From the IMG/VR virus record IMGVR_UViG_3300032282_000786, positions 1 to 47,514 of that record: a DNA stretch of 47,514 bases, one strand, 5' to 3'. The translations under genes were made by a program, and so were the position numbers. This DNA is from a virus. Positions 34,399-39,814 of this stretch are shown piece by piece (the first letter of the stretch is position 1; each line of letters starts with the position of its first letter). The notes beneath the pieces are model-generated. The model did no database searches, was not told the DNA's origin, and was given only the letters and a program-made list of their open reading frames with translations.

Positions 34399-35472
34399 TT
34401 AAAACAACCATTGGTTCTTCAACGCCCAATCTTTGAACTCTTTGTTCATCACACAGAACGCTTGCTTAGCTTGCGACTTCATCACACTGGTAGCAAATAA
34501 TGCTTGCCACTCCATGTCCATCCGTTGCAAGTAGGTCATCCACTTGGGCAGAGAATCTTTCTCCACTCTAGTGATCGCACTGAATACCAAGATACATTTA
34601 GCGACTGTATCGGTTGGCATCTTCGTAGTAGCAGGGCTTGCCATGATCGCATCCCATGTCGGCAACTTGTCCACCACAGTAAAGAACGCTTGCATATCAC
34701 GGCTTGCGCTCTCACCGATAGTGCCTGTCAGCATAGATATAGTCAGCGAGTCACCTAACTGAGCCCGTTGCTTTGCAATGTGACTAGCCTTCTCTAAACT
34801 TCTTGGTGTAACCACCGCACCCATACCAGCACGCGTTGGATTAAAGATATATGGATTGTCCTTTTGACTTGAGTCCGTATAACTTGCCAGTGCATGAGGG
34901 AACTGCTTGACCCATGCAATAACTTCGGGTGCTACATCGTTGGTGATCGCCCAATCAATCCACTCGTCAGCGTCAGGCTTGCGTACAGTTGTCATACACA
35001 CACGATTGCGAGCATGAGCTTCGAGCATGTCACCCACACCATCCGATAACAAGTTAGTCGTACCGAATACGATTGACCCCTTGGGCAAGTAGTTGTCACC
35101 AATGCGTTGCTCTAGCATGAGAGTCAATAGCACATTCTTGACTGCCTTCATCGCCTTGCCGATCTCGTCAAGCATCACGATCACTGGCTTGCCTGTGTGC
35201 ATCTTGAACCTAGCGTTAGGTGCAAATTTAGTTACCTTCATGTCCCCTGCCACCTCGGTGTATGGCAAAGCAAAGTCACCAAGGTCAAGCAAGGTGCAGT
35301 CGATGTAAGCAATCTCGTAATCGGGATACTGTTGTGCTAAGACTTTTAGCATGCTTGACTTGCCAATTCCTGGCTCGCCCTGACCGATTACAGTAACATC
35401 TTTACCTACGATGCCGATGCTCTTTGCGAAGTCTTGCAATGAGACTGTGTGACCAAAATTTAATACTGACAT
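34399..35472 (-). CDS. MoxR/CobS-like AAA+ ATPase
   Basis: A 357-residue ATPase. Walker A 'GEPGIGKS' at 32-39, Walker B 'VIVMLDEIG' at 97-105, sensor-1 'FGTTN' ending N140, and an Arg-finger-like 'ARNR' soon after. It would power remodelling of a target presented by the VWA partner. I chose ATG 35472 (AAAGAG upstream) over ATG 35526: the longer reading would run through a palindrome at 35491-35506 that elsewhere lies before genes, and a consensus promoter just upstream leaves an 80-base leader for 35472. Confidence 0.87.
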   Translation of the reverse strand: MSVLNFGHTVSLQDFAKSIGIVGKDVTVIGQGEPGIGKSSMLKVLAQQYPDYEIAYIDCTLLDLGDFALPYTEVAGDMKVTKFAPNARFKMHTGKPVIVMLDEIGKAMKAVKNVLLTLMLEQRIGDNYLPKGSIVFGTTNLLSDGVGDMLEAHARNRVCMTTVRKPDADEWIDWAITNDVAPEVIAWVKQFPHALASYTDSSQKDNPYIFNPTRAGMGAVVTPRSLEKASHIAKQRAQLGDSLTISMLTGTIGESASRDMQAFFTVVDKLPTWDAIMASPATTKMPTDTVAKCILVFSAITRVEKDSLPKWMTYLQRMDMEWQALFATSVMKSQAKQAFCVMNKEFKDWALKNQWLF

Positions 35473-35490
35473 AGCGCACTCTTTCTGCTG

Positions 35491-35506
35491 ATTAACAGCG
35501 GTTAAT
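35491..35506. repeat. Palindrome copy ATTAACAGCGGTTAAT in the leader of the ATPase gene
   Basis: Perfect 6-bp arms, spacer 4. It lies 18 bases before the start codon, inside the predicted 5' leader, and does not provide an AGGAG. Confidence 0.88.
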
Positions 35507-35526
35507 AAATTGATTTTCAGGTTCAC

Positions 35527-35553
35527 TAACAGTTGGTTACTTTACCACTGTTA
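35527..35553. repeat. Dyad TAACAGT...ACTGTTA at the predicted transcription start
   Basis: TAACAGT (35527-35533) and ACTGTTA (35547-35553) are perfect 7-bp arms around 13 bases that can pair further (GGT/ACC). Each arm resembles half of the dispersed palindrome. Position is about +1 to +25 of the promoter at 35559-35587. Confidence 0.65.
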
Positions 35554-35558
35554 TATAC

Positions 35559-35587
35559 ATTATAACCCATATCGGGTTCAATGTCAA
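35559..35587 (-). promoter_or_regulatory. Perfect consensus sigma-70 promoter
   Basis: Minus strand TTGACA (35587-35582), 17-base spacer, TATAAT (35564-35559): full consensus at both boxes. The spacer itself has an inverted repeat AACCC-N5-GGGTT. Start near 35552. It would drive the ATPase-VWA-DUF3150 block. Confidence 0.9.
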
Positions 35588-35621
35588 GCGTTTTAAAATA
35601 AATTTGAATTGTGGATTCCTT

Positions 35622-36512
35622 TCAGAGAGTATTGGTAACTGCTTTGCTCGATGGCTTCACATCTACAACTTTGTATATGTTCCTAGCTTGCTTGGCTATG
35701 TTGAACACACGACCACGCAACAGTGTTTGCGAATACTTATAGTCACTAAACTCACACTTGCGTTGCCATTCGTTTGCCTCACCCGCATTCATTTTTATCA
35801 TGCGAATCTCGGCTGTCCTTGATTGCTGATACTCATGGTCTTGCAGTAGATAGCACAAAATGTATAGATACTCTGACTCATCGCAGTTTGTAATGTGGTC
35901 ATACAGATGTGCATACCCGCTACCAGTGCCACCCTTACCCTCGATCTTGTCGAACTGATACCGACCCCAACTTGTTATACCGATACCCGCTTGCATGCGT
36001 GTCTCATGCATAATCCATCCGTCTGACATTTTCAAGAACGCCTCACCGAACTTTAGAAATGGCATTAAAGGTGCGCGTGCTTCTTTCGCTAAGGCACGAT
36101 CTACAACTCGTTGTTGGATAACAACTTCCTTATAAGGCTTGAAGCCTTGGGCATCGCCAAGATATTGCAACCGCAACTCATCATTGATAGGCAACAACTC
36201 ATCTCGGTTCTGAATCCACAGTTTGTTGTACCGCTTGAAGCATTTGAATGGACTGTGCTCATGGATAAACTCAGCAGTGGTTGGTGTTGCCCAATCGCCA
36301 CAGCGAATCACAATGTCACCATTGGGAAAATACTCAACACACTCGGTGTTGTAAAGCTTGGCGATGTAGGATTTCCCACCATGCCCATCCTGAGAAGTGA
36401 TAGTTTCCCAATCTCTTCTACGCTGACCGATGGGCTTGACCTCAACTGACCGCCCACGAATGGGCTTGGTGTTGTTGAACTTAGTCTCATAGAACTTATA
36501 GCTTGTATGCAT
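35622..36512 (-). CDS. Hypothetical protein
   Basis: A 296-residue soluble protein with no recognised domain; it contains 'YFPNGDIVIRCGDW' and a Tyr-rich 'YLYILCYLLQDHEYQQSR' region. Start ATG 36512 is fixed by the palindrome-embedded AGGAG 3 bases after which the codon lies; a longer frame to 36566 would overlap the upstream gene's end. The gene ends 35 bases before the promoter at 35587. Confidence 0.75.
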   Translation of the reverse strand: MHTSYKFYETKFNNTKPIRGRSVEVKPIGQRRRDWETITSQDGHGGKSYIAKLYNTECVEYFPNGDIVIRCGDWATPTTAEFIHEHSPFKCFKRYNKLWIQNRDELLPINDELRLQYLGDAQGFKPYKEVVIQQRVVDRALAKEARAPLMPFLKFGEAFLKMSDGWIMHETRMQAGIGITSWGRYQFDKIEGKGGTGSGYAHLYDHITNCDESEYLYILCYLLQDHEYQQSRTAEIRMIKMNAGEANEWQRKCEFSDYKYSQTLLRGRVFNIAKQARNIYKVVDVKPSSKAVTNTL

Positions 36513-36515
36513 CTT

Positions 36516-36531
36516 ATTAACTCCTGTTAAT
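36516..36531. repeat. Palindrome copy with embedded Shine-Dalgarno
   Basis: ATTAACTCCTGTTAAT; coding strand ATTAACAGGAGTTAAT then AAG and ATG (36512). Perfect 6-bp arms around AGGA. The upstream gene's stop is directly adjacent (36532). Confidence 0.95.
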
Positions 36532-37026
36532 TTAATTGTCGAACCAAAACACGAAACGAAACTCATTGGCTTGGGTCTCCTCGCCTACTCCTGACACCCC
36601 ACACATCTCTTGCAAGAACTGAAGCACTGCATAGTTCTTATCTACCTTCAATGTGTTTTGGTGATACTCGGTCATGGGCTCATCGTCCTCGATACTCTGC
36701 ACGCCATAGTAGTCATCCGCAAAGTCAGATGCACTCAGCCACGAATGGCTATGCCCATCACCCTCCCATGCATTAGCGAACATCTGCACCATCTCACTCA
36801 CATCATCGGGCAACCCTTGAGGGTCACGCCCATCACCACGCACACTCGCAAGTCGGGCAAAGAACTGGTAGTTGCGACCATTGACCACATAGAACATGTG
36901 CCCGAAGTTAGGCTTGTCATGCCCCCAAAACGCCTTGGAATGAATGGCATGGTCAAGGTTGCCCATGTACGCCCAATTACCCGAGGGCATCTTGCGCTCT
37001 ATAAATGTATGAATATCTGCACCCAT
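36532..37026 (-). CDS. Conserved 'GADIH' family hypothetical
   Basis: A 164-residue protein opening 'MGADIHTFIERK', then 'RNYQFFARLASVRGDG', 'PQGLPDDVS' and 'HSHSWLSASDF'. I recognise this motif series from hypothetical proteins widespread in phages and bacteria; its His and Asp residues suggest a metal site but no function is established. The start is 3 bases after a palindrome-embedded AGGAG. Confidence 0.8.
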   Translation of the reverse strand: MGADIHTFIERKMPSGNWAYMGNLDHAIHSKAFWGHDKPNFGHMFYVVNGRNYQFFARLASVRGDGRDPQGLPDDVSEMVQMFANAWEGDGHSHSWLSASDFADDYYGVQSIEDDEPMTEYHQNTLKVDKNYAVLQFLQEMCGVSGVGEETQANEFRFVFWFDN

Positions 37027-37029
37027 GTT

Positions 37030-37045
37030 ATTAACTCCTGTTAAT
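37030..37045. repeat. Palindrome copy with embedded Shine-Dalgarno and stop codon
   Basis: ATTAACTCCTGTTAAT. On the coding strand it encodes the last four residues (I-N-R-S) and TAA of the upstream gene while giving AGGAG for the next gene, 3 bases before its ATG. Confidence 0.95.
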
Positions 37046-37558
37046 TTGTTGACTGGCTCGCTGTGCGAGTTCCTGTTGTACTCGGGCTATTACCTCCCGT
37101 TGCTCACTATGGCTTAGTAGGTAAGACCTGCCCCGCATCGTTTGGTTGGATAGCTCTGTTTGTAAATCTAGCTTGCGCAACTCTATGGATAACTCCTCCC
37201 GCCTCTGCTTTGTGTCCCTCTCTAGTTCGTATGCGTGAAGGACTGCCTCGTAGTAGTTGTCTTTCAGAGACTTACGCTTCTCCTCTTTGACCTTCTCGAT
37301 CTTCATGTGTTCCTCGAACATGTTCATGGCGTGCTTACCTGCATCGGTCACGCACCAACCCTCGTACTTGACCCCATCTTCAACATAGGGAAAGGTGTTT
37401 ATCCATGCACTGCGCACAAGCACACCGAGGGTGCGGTTAGTGTTACCCGAGAACACTAGTTCTTTAATCGACTTGGTGTCCTCAATAGATTTCAACGCAT
37501 CGTATTGAACTTGCGATGTGTACCGCTTCAGTGCGGGTAGATGTTCGTGTCTCATCAT
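37031..37558 (-). CDS. Possible winged-helix protein with long coiled coil
   Basis: A 175-residue protein. Residues 1-80 may form a winged helix ('YDALKSIEDTKSIKELVFSG', 'GVLVRSAWINTF', 'GWCVTDAGKHAM' as in MarR-like C-terminal turns). Residues 85-170 are a highly charged coiled coil. The stop lies inside the palindrome. Could be a dimeric DNA-binding protein; not certain. Confidence 0.65.
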   Translation of the reverse strand: MMRHEHLPALKRYTSQVQYDALKSIEDTKSIKELVFSGNTNRTLGVLVRSAWINTFPYVEDGVKYEGWCVTDAGKHAMNMFEEHMKIEKVKEEKRKSLKDNYYEAVLHAYELERDTKQRREELSIELRKLDLQTELSNQTMRGRSYLLSHSEQREVIARVQQELAQRASQQINRS

Positions 37559-37641
37559 GGTCTCCAGTAATAAAGGTCAAGGGCTACCACCATCAGCCCC
37601 ACAAGGAATAGGATTCGTTCCAGTTTTTCCCACTTTGTCAT
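37555..37641 (-). CDS. Tiny single-pass membrane protein (28 aa)
   Basis: A 28-residue frame: charged start (MTKWEKLER), one hydrophobic segment (ILFLVGLMVVALDLYYW), short end. It has palindrome-embedded AGGAG 4 bases after which the ATG lies, and ATGA overlap with the next gene. It overlaps the last 65 bases of another candidate frame (37577-37777). The signals favour this one being translated. Function unknown. Confidence 0.6.
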   Translation of the reverse strand: MTKWEKLERILFLVGLMVVALDLYYWRP

Positions 37642-37777
37642 TTGTATTAACTCCTGTTAACTTGTTTGTGTATGTTCTACGAACCACTTCACGGCAATCC
37701 AGTCTGCTTGCAAACCATCTGCTGAGTCGTTGGCACTCGTAACCTTCCATCTCGTCTTGCAATAACCTCTCGGTCAC
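37577..37777 (-). CDS. Questionable small ORF, GTG start
   Basis: A 66-residue frame. For it: GTGA overlap with the upstream stop and GAGGTG upstream. Against it: it reads straight through a palindrome (coding K-L-T-G-V-N-T) and shares 65 bases with the tiny membrane-protein gene in another frame, and its C-terminal part looks unstructured. Possibly a true gene whose end overlaps the next. Confidence 0.4.
   Translation of the reverse strand: MTERLLQDEMEGYECQRLSRWFASRLDCREVVRRTYTNKLTGVNTNDKVGKTGTNPIPCGADGGSP
37646..37661. repeat. Palindrome copy with embedded Shine-Dalgarno (ATTAACTCCTGTTAAC)
   Basis: Coding strand GTTAACAGGAGTTAAT, 4 bases before the ATG of the 28-residue membrane protein. 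Confidence 0.9.
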
Positions 37778-37977
37778 AGCATCACCTCATCTAGTTGTAG
37801 GCTTGCCAGTGTCATGCTGAGATACACATAGCGATCACCTTGGGTTAACTTGCGCACCCAAACACCACGAGGGATGAAGTCCATCACCTCGTACTTGTGC
37901 TTGAATCCTTTGTAGTCCTTGCGTATCAGCGTGTCACCAATATGCACAGACTTGCCTGTTTTGCGATCAATAATCAT
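37774..37977 (-). CDS. Small beta-rich hypothetical protein
   Basis: A 67-residue protein: 'MIIDRKTGKSVHIGDTLI', 'YKGFKHKYEVMDFIPRGVWVRKL', strand-rich, like a small SH3-type barrel. TAATG fusion with the upstream gene. Unknown function. Confidence 0.68.
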   Translation of the reverse strand: MIIDRKTGKSVHIGDTLIRKDYKGFKHKYEVMDFIPRGVWVRKLTQGDRYVYLSMTLASLQLDEVML

Positions 37978-38180
37978 TACATGACCATCGCAAGCGTACT
38001 GAATAGCATAATAAGAAACGCAATATACAAATGCATTTGGCGTCTGAATATCACTTCACGCTGATAATCACCGAGATAAACTGACTGCCAAAAATCGCAG
38101 TCCCTATTCATATGATTACCAAGTGGCTTCTGATAATACTGACCGATCATTATCTTGCCTGTGTTGTATGCTTTGTCCAT
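37977..38180 (-). CDS. Small protein with C-terminal membrane segment
   Basis: A 67-residue protein. The N-terminal 48 residues are polar, the last 18 ('HLYIAFLIMLFSTLAMVM') form one hydrophobic helix, giving a tail-anchored layout. The start is 3 bases after palindrome-embedded AGGAG. Function unknown. Confidence 0.7.
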   Translation of the reverse strand: MDKAYNTGKIMIGQYYQKPLGNHMNRDCDFWQSVYLGDYQREVIFRRQMHLYIAFLIMLFSTLAMVM

Positions 38181-38183
38181 ATT

Positions 38184-38199
38184 ATTAACTCCTGTTAAT
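38184..38199. repeat. Palindrome copy with embedded Shine-Dalgarno and stop codon
   Basis: ATTAACTCCTGTTAAT; supplies TAA for the 38195 gene and AGGAG for the next gene (ATG at 38180). Confidence 0.95.
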
Positions 38200-38509
38200 A
38201 TTCGCCATCACCGAACGCATACTCACGCTCGAGCATGCACATGCGTCTCCAATACTCTTGCAGTTGTGCCTTGGCTTGGTCGATGTTGCCATTGTGCCCA
38301 TCGAGAACTTCTTGGTAATCGGCACAGTCGAACGCCTCATAGACCCAATGCCCACCTTCCTCGTAGTTGGCGTTGGCAAAGTCTTGCAGTTGTTTGATTG
38401 CCGTAGACTTGTTGTCAGATGTTGCGGTGTACCCCGTTGCGCTGGTTTCGTTACCCACACTTGTCACAAACTGTTGTGGTGTGTGGTTGGTTGCTTGTTG
38501 TGCACTCAT
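38195..38509 (-). CDS. Hypothetical protein
   Basis: A 104-residue protein. Ser/Thr/Gln-rich N-terminal third, then a helical C-terminal part ('AIKQLQDFANANYEEGGHW', 'QAKAQLQEYWRRMCMLER'). Start 3 bases after palindrome-embedded AGGAG. No domain recognised. Confidence 0.7.
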   Translation of the reverse strand: MSAQQATNHTPQQFVTSVGNETSATGYTATSDNKSTAIKQLQDFANANYEEGGHWVYEAFDCADYQEVLDGHNGNIDQAKAQLQEYWRRMCMLEREYAFGDGEY

Positions 38510-38512
38510 TTT

Positions 38513-38528
38513 ATTAACTCCTGTTAAT
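38513..38528. repeat. Palindrome copy with embedded Shine-Dalgarno and stop codon
   Basis: ATTAACTCCTGTTAAT; supplies TAA for the 38524 gene and AGGAG for the 38509 start. Confidence 0.95.
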
Positions 38529-38736
38529 TTCTTTGCTGTTTGTTGTTGATACCAGTTAGCAGACTCATGTCTGTGACAACTATGTAGTTGGACTTGTGCA
38601 TGGGCACAAGTGTGTGCTTGACCTGACGAGCGAGCTTCTCACCACACGCCATGCAGTGCTTGAAACCGAGAGCCCATCGAGCAAGTAGTATGTCCTCGCC
38701 ACAGTTTCGGCAGTGATTGTGTGCAATATCGTTCAT
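38524..38736 (-). CDS. Zinc-ribbon protein
   Basis: A 70-residue protein with C9-x-x-C12 ('HCRNCGED') and C28-x-x-C31 ('HCMACGEK'), a two-knuckle zinc ribbon. Such phage proteins often bind nucleic acid or RNA polymerase, but no specific family is clear. Weak RBS (AAGG); the ATG overlaps the stop of a doubtful upstream frame (ATGA). Confidence 0.78.
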   Translation of the reverse strand: MNDIAHNHCRNCGEDILLARWALGFKHCMACGEKLARQVKHTLVPMHKSNYIVVTDMSLLTGINNKQQRN

Positions 38737-39098
38737 GTTTTGCCTTGTTTGTTCCAGTTGTTCCGCTGTGTTCCAGTGGGGTGAAATGGACGAAATGCTA
38801 ATGAAATCATAGTGTTAGCCGCTTCGTTGTCAGCCTGTTCCAATGTTCCAGTGTGATATTGGGTTTGTAGAAGGCTCGTCCGATCTAATCTACCCGAATC
38901 ACTTAACATTGTAAAGTATTTTGCGATTCGTCTACCTTTATATATATTATGGAACAATGGAACAAACATACTAAAAGTGGTAAAAAAGCCTTTAGAATCA
39001 ACGACTTGCTGTGTTCCAGTCGAACGGAACATTGCGGAACAAGCGGAACAACATACTTTCGTATTAACATCTGCTAATAAATTGGTCAGCAACAACAT
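38733..39098 (-). CDS. Doubtful ORF across the iteron region
   Basis: A 121-residue frame. For it: ATG 39098 has AAGGGG 6 bases upstream, and its stop overlaps the next ATG (ATGA). Against it: it runs through all but one of the GGAACA/TGTTCC repeats, a palindrome copy, a candidate promoter and an AT-rich tract, with Phe/Thr/Asn-rich coding that shows no fold. I lean towards non-coding. Confidence 0.3.
   Translation of the reverse strand: MLLLTNLLADVNTKVCCSACSAMFRSTGTQQVVDSKGFFTTFSMFVPLFHNIYKGRRIAKYFTMLSDSGRLDRTSLLQTQYHTGTLEQADNEAANTMISLAFRPFHPTGTQRNNWNKQGKT
38887..38915 (-). promoter_or_regulatory. Candidate promoter overlapped by a degenerate palindrome
   Basis: Minus strand TTTACA (38915-38910), 17-base spacer, TAGATT (38892-38887). 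The -35 is covered by CTTAACATTGTAAAG (38902-38916), itself a near-perfect dyad related to the dispersed palindrome. It would drive the zinc-ribbon gene and the block after it. Confidence 0.45.
39063..39078. repeat. Palindrome copy ATTAACATCTGCTAAT
   Basis: One mismatch in the right arm. It lies at the edge of the iteron-like region, not next to a secure start codon. Confidence 0.8.
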
Positions 39099-39148
39099 CA
39101 TCATCCCCTTGCTACTATCATGAAAAGATCGGAACAGAAAATTGAGAC

Positions 39149-39174
39149 AAAGAAAAAGCCCACCGAAGTGGGCT
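39149..39174 (-). terminator. Rho-independent terminator with UUCG tetraloop
   Basis: Minus strand AGCCCAC-TTCG-GTGGGCT followed by TTTTCTTT. The extra-stable C(UUCG)G loop and T-run make it strong. It sits 19 bases after the stop of the 39193-39717 gene, making that gene a separate transcript. Confidence 0.9.
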
Positions 39175-39192
39175 AATTCCGTCAGGTGTGAA

Positions 39193-39717
39193 TCACTTAT
39201 TAACAAGTGTTAATACAGCGTTGAGGGCTTTTGTGGTTTCCACAATGTCGAAGTCTGCATCAGTTGACTTCTCGCACTTCTTGATAAGGTCAGCGATCTG
39301 CACTTGAATTTTGGTTTTCAAGCTTGTTGGCTCGCTCTCACTTGCTTCTTTTGGGAAAGCATATTTCACGATGCGTGAAAAGTAAGTGTCACATGTTGCC
39401 CTTGCGTCTTTTTTGGCTTGGTTGACGTATTCCCAAGTGTCACGTTGACCCGCATCGAGGGCATTAAATTCTTTTGAATTCTTGCGTGGCAATTCAGTGT
39501 TTAAAGCTTTAACGTGACGCTTATCAATGGCGGGTAAAATAGCGTCTGCGATAAACTGCGCTTTAACTTCAAGCATAGCAGTTTCAGTGCCAAAAAACGC
39601 ACGCACTTTTTGACCCGCAGTTTCCCATTTATTAACAGTGTTAATATCTTGGCGCACTGCGTTTGTGCATGCTTCTACTGTTACTGAATAATCGGTTGAT
39701 TGAATTGAATTAGTCAT
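39193..39717 (-). CDS. Unidentified early protein, monocistronic, flanked by palindromes
   Basis: A 174-residue, largely helical soluble protein with no recognised domain: 'VEACTNAVRQDINTVNKWETAGQKVRAFFG', 'AQFIADAILPAIDKRH', 'TKIQVQIADLIKKCEKS'. It has its own candidate promoter, its own terminator, and two perfect palindrome copies inside the coding sequence plus others upstream. It would be the first leftward gene transcribed. A regulatory or host-takeover role is plausible; being the palindrome-binding factor itself is a testable guess. RBS AAAGAG upstream. Confidence 0.8.
   Translation of the reverse strand: MTNSIQSTDYSVTVEACTNAVRQDINTVNKWETAGQKVRAFFGTETAMLEVKAQFIADAILPAIDKRHVKALNTELPRKNSKEFNALDAGQRDTWEYVNQAKKDARATCDTYFSRIVKYAFPKEASESEPTSLKTKIQVQIADLIKKCEKSTDADFDIVETTKALNAVLTLVNK
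39199..39214. repeat. Perfect palindrome copy ATTAACAAGTGTTAAT inside a gene
   Basis: Arms of 7, spacer 2, near the 3' end of the 39193-39717 coding region (codes L-T-L-V-N). It cannot be a ribosome site. Confidence 0.92.
39631..39645. repeat. Perfect palindrome copy ATTAACAGTGTTAAT inside a gene
   Basis: Arms of 7, spacer 1, near the 5' end of the 39193-39717 coding region (codes I-N-T-V-N), 72-86 bases after the start codon. Confidence 0.92.
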
Positions 39718-39741
39718 ATATCTCTTTCAGTTGTTTATGTA

Positions 39742-39758
39742 TGTACCAAATCGGTACA
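39742..39758. promoter_or_regulatory. Dyad TGTACC-N5-GGTACA at the predicted start of the 39717 transcript
   Basis: Perfect 6-bp arms with a 5-base spacer, 24 bases before the ATG. Differs in sequence from the dispersed palindrome, so a second operator or a leader hairpin. Confidence 0.6.
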
Positions 39759-39763
39759 GTTCT

Positions 39764-39791
39764 ATATTACCCCACAGTGTTAATAATTCAA
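39764..39791 (-). promoter_or_regulatory. Candidate promoter with palindrome half-site in its spacer
   Basis: Minus strand TTGAAT (39791-39786), 16-base spacer, TAATAT (39769-39764). The spacer holds ATTAACACTGTG (degenerate palindrome), the classic place for a repressor. Boxes are 4/6 matches, so moderate support. Confidence 0.45.
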
Positions 39792-39799
39792 AGCATTTT

Positions 39800-39814
39800 A
39801 TTATCAGTGTTAAT
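39800..39814. repeat. Palindrome copy ATTATCAGTGTTAAT upstream of the 39717 promoter
   Basis: Spacer-1 form with one mismatch (left arm ATTATCA). It lies just upstream of the -35 of the candidate promoter. Confidence 0.75.

Larger units (their letters stand above)
38750..39136. repeat. Twelve TGTTCC/GGAACA iteron-like repeats around an AT-rich core
   Basis: TGTTCC(A/G) at 38750, 38759, 38769, 38836, 38844 and 39012. The reverse form (T/C)GGAACA at 38950, 38958, 39025, 39035, 39044 and 39130. Within clusters the spacing is 8-10 bases, about one helical turn. The tract 38936-38950 is nearly pure A/T. This is the layout of an iteron origin or a multi-site operator. Confidence 0.75.

Noticed and set aside
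35473-35526. 18-residue N-terminal extension of the MoxR-like ATPase
   Set aside because: It would include a palindrome copy and lacks a ribosome site; the start at 35472 fits the family and the leader layout.
36513-36566. 18-residue N-terminal extension of the 35622 gene
   Set aside because: It overlaps the upstream gene's end and ignores the palindrome-embedded AGGAG directly before ATG 36512.
39099-39206. Upstream extension of the frame ending at 38733
   Set aside because: It would run through the UUCG terminator and overlap the end of the 39193 gene.
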